Below are positions 55,489 to 64,000 of a DNA stretch of 64,000 bases, in pieces. The notes under the pieces were generated by a model. The model made no database searches and was not told the origin of the DNA. It saw only the letters and a list, made by a program, of their open reading frames with translations. The stretch covers positions 806,001-870,000 of the forward strand of contig NC_014532.2 in the NCBI RefSeq assembly GCF_000196875.2. The letters run 5' to 3'. A program made the translations under genes and the position numbers. Positions within the stretch are counted from its first letter, which is position 1, and every line of letters starts with the position of its first letter. This DNA is from Halomonas elongata DSM 2581. GTDB taxonomy: Bacteria; Pseudomonadota; Gammaproteobacteria; Pseudomonadales; Halomonadaceae.

Positions 55489-56616
55489 ATGGCAGACAAA
55501 CCGATTGGTGGCGCCGGCCTGCGTGGCCAGAGCGCCGGTTCCACGGCGCTATGTACCGTTGGCAAGTCCGGTTCCGGCTTGACCTATCGCGGCTTCGATA
55601 TCAAGGAGCTGGCCGACAAGGCGCGTTTCGAGGAGGTGGCCTATCTGTTGTTGAAGGGCAAGTTGCCCAACCAGGCTGAACTCGATGCCTATGTCGCCAA
55701 GCTCCAGGGGTTGAGGGGGTTGCCCGCGGCGCTCAAGACCGTGCTCGAGCAGATTCCGGCCGACGCCCACCCGATGGACGTGATGCGCACCGGCGCTTCC
55801 ATGCTTGGCAACCTGGAAACCGAGGAGAGCTTCGATCAGGAACAGGACATCGCCGATCGCCTGCTCGCCGTGCTGCCCTCGATCATCTGTTACTGGTATC
55901 GCTATTCCCATGACGGGGTGCGTATCGAGACCGAGACCGACGATGTGTCGGTGGGTGGCCACTTCCTGCACATGCTGCGTGACGAGCCGGCCTCTGAACT
56001 GCATGCCCGGGTCATGAACGTTTCGCTGATTCTCTATGCCGAGCATGAGTTCAACGCCTCGACCTTCACCGCTCGGGTCTGTGCCTCAACGCTTTCCGAC
56101 ATGCACTCCTGCGTGACCGGGGCCATCGGTTCGTTGCGCGGCCCGCTCCACGGTGGCGCCAACGAGGCGGCCATGGCGATGATCGAGAACTGGCAGTCGG
56201 CCGACGAAGCCGAACGTGAACTGCTCGGCATGCTGGAGCGCAAGGAGAAGGTCATGGGCTTCGGGCACGCCATCTATCGCGAGTCCGACCCGCGTAACGC
56301 CATCATCAAGCACTGGTCGAGTCGGCTCGCCGAGGACGTGGGCGACACCGTTCTCTATCCGGTTTCCGAGCGTGTCGAAGAAGTCATGTGGCGTGAGAAG
56401 AAGCTGTTCTGCAATGCCGACTTCTTCCATGCCAGTGCTTACCACTTCATGGATATCCCGACCAAGCTGTTCACGCCGATCTTCGTCTGCTCGCGGGTTA
56501 CCGGCTGGTGCGCCCATGTCTTCGAGCAACGCGAGAACAACCGCATCATTCGTCCGAGCGCCGACTATACCGGCCCCGAGAAGAGCGAGTGGGTGCCGAT
56601 CGAACAGCGCGACTGA
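55489..56616 (+). CDS. prpC: 2-Methylcitrate synthase
   Basis: A 375-residue citrate-synthase-like enzyme condensing propionyl-CoA with oxaloacetate. Motifs are [58 protein letters not shown] (catalytic histidines) and [17 protein letters not shown], with [10 protein letters not shown] near the end. Second structural gene of the prp operon. GAGGAGACATGAC precedes the ATG. Confidence 0.97.
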   Translation: MADKPIGGAGLRGQSAGSTALCTVGKSGSGLTYRGFDIKELADKARFEEVAYLLLKGKLPNQAELDAYVAKLQGLRGLPAALKTVLEQIPADAHPMDVMRTGASMLGNLETEESFDQEQDIADRLLAVLPSIICYWYRYSHDGVRIETETDDVSVGGHFLHMLRDEPASELHARVMNVSLILYAEHEFNASTFTARVCASTLSDMHSCVTGAIGSLRGPLHGGANEAAMAMIENWQSADEAERELLGMLERKEKVMGFGHAIYRESDPRNAIIKHWSSRLAEDVGDTVLYPVSERVEEVMWREKKLFCNADFFHASAYHFMDIPTKLFTPIFVCSRVTGWCAHVFEQRENNRIIRPSADYTGPEKSEWVPIEQRD

Positions 56617-56714
56617 TCGTCCCGCCTTTCATCGACTACCCGGTCATCGCCACCGTGCGTCTCGACGGTGGCGATGTCAGCCCCGATCCCTTTCAAGATG
56701 AGGAAACCGTCTCA

Positions 56715-58199
56715 ATGAGCCAGACCGTCGAAAGCAACGTCCGCCCGGACTATGACGTCGAGCTGCGCAAGATCGCCGATTATGTGCTCGACTATCGCAT
56801 CGACAGCGACGAGGCGCTGGATACGGCGCGCAATTGCCTGATGGATACCCTGGGCTGCGGGTTGCTGGCGCTTCGCTTCCCGGAGTGCACCAAGCACCTG
56901 GGGCCACTGGTCGAAGGGACGATGGTGCCGCATGGCGCCCGTGTACCGGGCACATCCTTCCGACTGGATCCGGTCAAGGCCGCCTGGGATATCGGTGCCA
57001 TCATCCGCTGGCTGGACTACAACGATACCTGGTTGGCCGCCGAGTGGGGGCATCCCTCCGATAACCTGGGGGGCATCCTGGCGGTGGCCGATCACCTGTC
57101 CCAGAAGCGGGTCGCCGAGGGCGAAGCGCCGCTGACCGTGCGCGATGTGCTCGAGGCCATGATCATGGCGCACGAGATTCAGGGCATCCTGGCCCTGGAC
57201 AACTCCTTCAACCGCGTCGGTCTCGATCACGTGGTGCTGGTCAAGGTGGCCTCCACCGCCGTGACCGCCAAGATGATGGGCGCCGACCGCGAGCAGTTGT
57301 TGTCCGCGCTTTCTCATGCCTGGGCCGACGGCCAGAGCCTGCGGACCTATCGTCATGCGCCCAATGCCGGCTCGCGCAAGAGCTGGGCGGCGGGGGATGC
57401 GACCTCGAGGGGCGTGCGGCTGGCCGATATCGCCCTGCGCGGCGAGATGGGCATCCCCGGGGTGCTGAGTGCGCCACAATGGGGCTTCTATGATGTGTCC
57501 TTCAGTCATTCCAACAAGGACCTGTCGCTCAAGCCACTGGAAGAGCGCAAGTTCACCTTCCAGCGGGATTTCGGCACCTACACCATGGAGAATGTGCTGT
57601 TCAAGATCTCCTTCCCTGCCGAATTCCATTCCCAGACGGCCTGCGAGGCCGCCGTCACGCTGCATCCGCAGGTCAAGGATCGCCTGGACGAGATCGACCG
57701 GATCGTGCTGACGACTCATGATTCGGCGATTCGCATCATTTCCAAGTCCGGTGAACTCGCCAATCCCGCCGATCGCGATCATTGCCTGCAATACATGACG
57801 GCAGTGCCGCTCATCTTCGGCAACCTGGTGGCCGAGCATTACGAGGATGACTTCCATGCCGCCAACCCGATAATCGACGAGCTGCGCGACAAGATGGAGG
57901 TCGTCGAGGACGAGCGCTATTCCCGCGACTACTACGATCCCGAGCGTCGTTCCATTGCCAATGCCATCCAGGTGTTCTTCAAGGACGGCAGCGCCACCGA
58001 CAAGGTCGAGGTCGAATACCCGATCGGCCATCGCCGCCGCCGCGCCGAAGGTATCCCGGTGCTGGAAGAGAAGTTCAAGCGCAATCTGGCGACCCGTTTC
58101 CCGGGTGGGCGTTGCGAGGCAATCATGTCGCTGTGCAAGGATCAGTCACGGCTCGAGGCAACACCGGTCCACAAGTTCGTTGACCTGTTCGTGATCTGA
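56715..58199 (+). CDS. prpD: 2-Methylcitrate dehydratase
   Basis: A 494-residue iron-independent enzyme of the MmgE/PrpD family that converts 2-methylcitrate to 2-methyl-cis-aconitate. Segments are [66 protein letters not shown] and [15 protein letters not shown]. Being a PrpD rather than an AcnD/PrpF pair, this is the enteric-type pathway. ATG at 56715 with GAGGAAA ten bases upstream. Last gene of the operon. Confidence 0.97.
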   Translation: MSQTVESNVRPDYDVELRKIADYVLDYRIDSDEALDTARNCLMDTLGCGLLALRFPECTKHLGPLVEGTMVPHGARVPGTSFRLDPVKAAWDIGAIIRWLDYNDTWLAAEWGHPSDNLGGILAVADHLSQKRVAEGEAPLTVRDVLEAMIMAHEIQGILALDNSFNRVGLDHVVLVKVASTAVTAKMMGADREQLLSALSHAWADGQSLRTYRHAPNAGSRKSWAAGDATSRGVRLADIALRGEMGIPGVLSAPQWGFYDVSFSHSNKDLSLKPLEERKFTFQRDFGTYTMENVLFKISFPAEFHSQTACEAAVTLHPQVKDRLDEIDRIVLTTHDSAIRIISKSGELANPADRDHCLQYMTAVPLIFGNLVAEHYEDDFHAANPIIDELRDKMEVVEDERYSRDYYDPERRSIANAIQVFFKDGSATDKVEVEYPIGHRRRRAEGIPVLEEKFKRNLATRFPGGRCEAIMSLCKDQSRLEATPVHKFVDLFVI

Positions 58200-58456
58200 C
58201 GTCTGCTTCACTACTCGACCGCCATGAGGGCGGTCGAGTGGGGCAACCAGGACGTGGCACGACGGCTGCGACGAGCTTTCCATGGAAGGCTTGGCGAAGC
58301 TGGACTATATTTTCTGTCGGCAGGGCTTGCATCGCCGGCCTGATATCCGTAAAGTACGCATCCGCTGCCGGCGACGGGCAACGTTGCAGGCGGTAAAGGG
58401 TGGCAGAAGCGCCTGTTTTTCTTAGGTTTTTTCGAATCGCTTCGAAATTCGCCGGT

Positions 58457-58484
58457 TGACAGGAACGCCGATTTCGGTAAAATG
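58457..58484 (+). promoter_or_regulatory. rrn promoter P1
   Basis: TTGACA (58457-58462), 16 bases, then TAAAAT (58479-58484). A near-consensus promoter about 300 bases before 16S. The upstream stretch 58200-58456 shows an AT-richer segment that could act as an UP element, and otherwise nothing I can name. Confidence 0.85.
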
Positions 58485-58567
58485 CTCGCCACTCGCTACC
58501 GAGCTCACAGAGAGCTCAGTTCGGAGTCGCCTCAACGAGGTTTGCGTCGCTCTCGGCAAGATCGAGC

Positions 58568-58595
58568 TTGACGCCAGACGCCGAATCGGTAGAAT
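58568..58595 (+). promoter_or_regulatory. rrn promoter P2
   Basis: TTGACG (58568-58573), 16 bases, then TAGAAT (58590-58595). Tandem to P1 at 111 bases, the usual two-promoter layout of rRNA operons. Confidence 0.75.
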
Positions 58596-58640
58596 ACGCC
58601 TTCCTCACGAGGCGCTGCGCCACGGGCCAGCAACGTGAGA

Positions 58641-58652
58641 TGCTCTTTAACA
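58641..58652 (+). promoter_or_regulatory. boxA antitermination site before 16S
   Basis: TGCTCTTTAACA is the consensus boxA bound by NusB/NusE for rRNA antitermination; located 45 bases after P2. Confidence 0.88.
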
Positions 58653-58788
58653 ATCGATCAGGTAATTCATGTGGGCGCTTGTCGGGATGTCGGTGACCAG
58701 TCACCGAAAATCAAGACAAGCGACTCGTCAAACGAGACGTTTGAATCTTGAACCAGGTTTGGTTCCGCCTAAGGAACTATCAGACTTT

Positions 58789-60326
<1,538 letters not shown>

Positions 60327-60429
60327 ATCGACGACGTCACCGGCACTCGGCAAGTGCTCACAATGAATTACCTGATCGGCCAGAGCAAAGACTGTTTGGG
60401 TAGAGACCCAGCGTGACCCTAGGGTATTC

Positions 60430-60494
60430 GCTCAGTTGGTGAGAGCGCACCCCCTGACCTTTGTGGAAAGGAGGGTGAGGTCGGCAAGCCGACC
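60430..60494 (+). other. Degenerate tRNA-Ile-like sequence in the spacer
   Basis: GCTCAGTTGGTGAGAGCGCA and later GGGTGAGGTCGGCA repeat the D-arm and anticodon 3' strand/variable region of the true tRNA-Ile 94 bases downstream. Between them the anticodon loop is replaced by a CCTTT-GTGG-AAAGG hairpin. The T-arm and acceptor stem are missing, and GGTCGGC-AA-GCCGACC closes the end. It cannot make a functional tRNA. Confidence 0.6.
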
Positions 60495-60522
60495 GTGTTC
60501 CGTCAATGAGAGGATAGGTGTT

Positions 60523-60599
<77 letters not shown>

Positions 60600-60708
60600 A
60601 TTTTATCCAGTTCTGCGTTATTTTGTGACTTGCCTAGCAGGCTAGGCGATGCCACAAAATGCCTTGACCTGAATAAAATTCTCCATGTCACGTATGACGG
60701 GCATCAGA

Positions 60709-60784
60709 GGGGCCTTAGCTCAGCTGGGAGAGCGCCTGCCTTGCACGCAGGAGGTCACCGGTTCGATCCCGGTAGGCTCCACCA
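60709..60784 (+). tRNA. tRNA-Ala (TGC)
   Basis: Full cloverleaf. Acceptor GGGGCCT/AGGCTCC with one G-U pair, anticodon loop CTTGCAC (TGC), T-arm ACCGG-TTCGATC-CCGGT, CCA encoded. Confidence 0.97.
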
Positions 60785-60867
60785 CCCCGACAGTTGATGT
60801 GACAAGACCAGTCGCAAGTTTGTAGAAGGAAAGGTTTCTACTGACTTCCGACTGTTCTTCGAACAGT

Positions 60868-60880
60868 CGCTCTTTAACAA
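60868..60880 (+). promoter_or_regulatory. boxA before 23S
   Basis: CGCTCTTTAACAA repeats the boxA consensus in the spacer, 110 bases before 23S; normal for rrn operons. Confidence 0.8.
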
Positions 60881-60989
60881 TGTAATCCTGCTGACAGTTC
60901 CTTTCGAAAGAAAGGACATATGAGATACGTCTCAAGCGTATCCGGCAATTGTCGTTGAGTCATCGCGACCAGACTCCTTCGGGTTATAT

Positions 60990-63878
<2,889 letters not shown>

Positions 63879-63959
63879 ATAACACCCAAGGAGTCTGGAT
63901 GACAGACGACGCCGGGTACGCGAGAGACGTATCGTCAGCAGGATTGCATTGATGTTTTT

Positions 63960-64000
63960 CGCCTGACGACCATAGCGAGCGGGCACCACCTGAACCCATG
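63960..64000 (+). rRNA. 5S ribosomal RNA (5' part)
   Basis: GCCTGACGACCATAGCGAGC then CACCTGAACCCATG match the first ~41 bases of 5S; the gene runs past the window end. The 63879-63959 spacer holds no tRNA. Confidence 0.93.

Overview
The window is chromosomal DNA from a halophilic gammaproteobacterium, most likely Halomonas or a close relative in the Halomonadaceae. The reasons are the high GC content, an acidic OmpC-type porin, the 16S/23S sequence, and a gene order shared with Pseudomonas and Halomonas: HAD hydrolase-rppH-ptsP-NRDE protein-TSUP-lgt-thyA-folA, psd-rhdA beside rsgA/orn, and parE/parC. Most of it is housekeeping sequence. I see no prophage, CRISPR array or transposase gene.

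Layout. 1-1.8 kb: an RND efflux pump adaptor and the start of its pump (minus strand). 2.3-13.7 kb: mdh, then the rppH-ptsP-...-lgt-thyA-folA block and a ProQ protein with an added coiled coil. 14.1-18.6 kb: porin, an unidentified two-domain secreted protein and a Cache-PAS-GGDEF cyclase. 18.6-31 kb: tRNA-Arg, cmoM-rsmC, greB, nudF-yqiB-cpdA, cysDN, cmoAB, pgi and yqiA. 31-39 kb: parE, parC, serB, a voltage-gated cation channel, and a protealysin-like protease with an emfourin-like inhibitor. 39-47.6 kb: leuA behind an attenuation-type leader, epmB/efp/epmA (EF-P and its beta-lysylation), psd, rhdA, rsgA and orn. 47.7-58.2 kb: SIMPL protein, AI-2E family exporter, trxA, cysB, cysH, pabB and a GntR-prpBCD operon for propionate catabolism. 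58.2-64 kb: an rrn operon (16S, tRNA-Ile, tRNA-Ala, 23S, start of 5S) with two tandem promoters.

How the genes connect. cysDN (sulfate activation), cysH (reduction) and cysB (regulator) form a dispersed sulfur-assimilation set. cmoM, cmoB and cmoA together make the wobble base mcmo5U34. EpmA and EpmB modify Lys34 of the EF-P encoded between them. GntR-PrpBCD is a self-contained methylcitrate module with three matching operator palindromes.

The most unusual signal is a family of about eight intergenic elements. Each has inverted arms made of tandem 7-nt units (left GCTNTAA, right TTANNGC) around a short core that starts with an AAACC motif. All sit at gene 3' ends, and in three cases a heptad supplies the neighbouring gene's stop codon. 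One copy, between cysD and cysN, holds the C-terminal half of an S23/four-helix-bundle protein gene between its arms. This suggests that the short copies derive from an S23-carrying mobile element. Other notable items are the leuA leader with a second coupled small ORF, a tRNA-Ile-like degenerate copy in the 16S-23S spacer, and two large palindromes with a shared centre.
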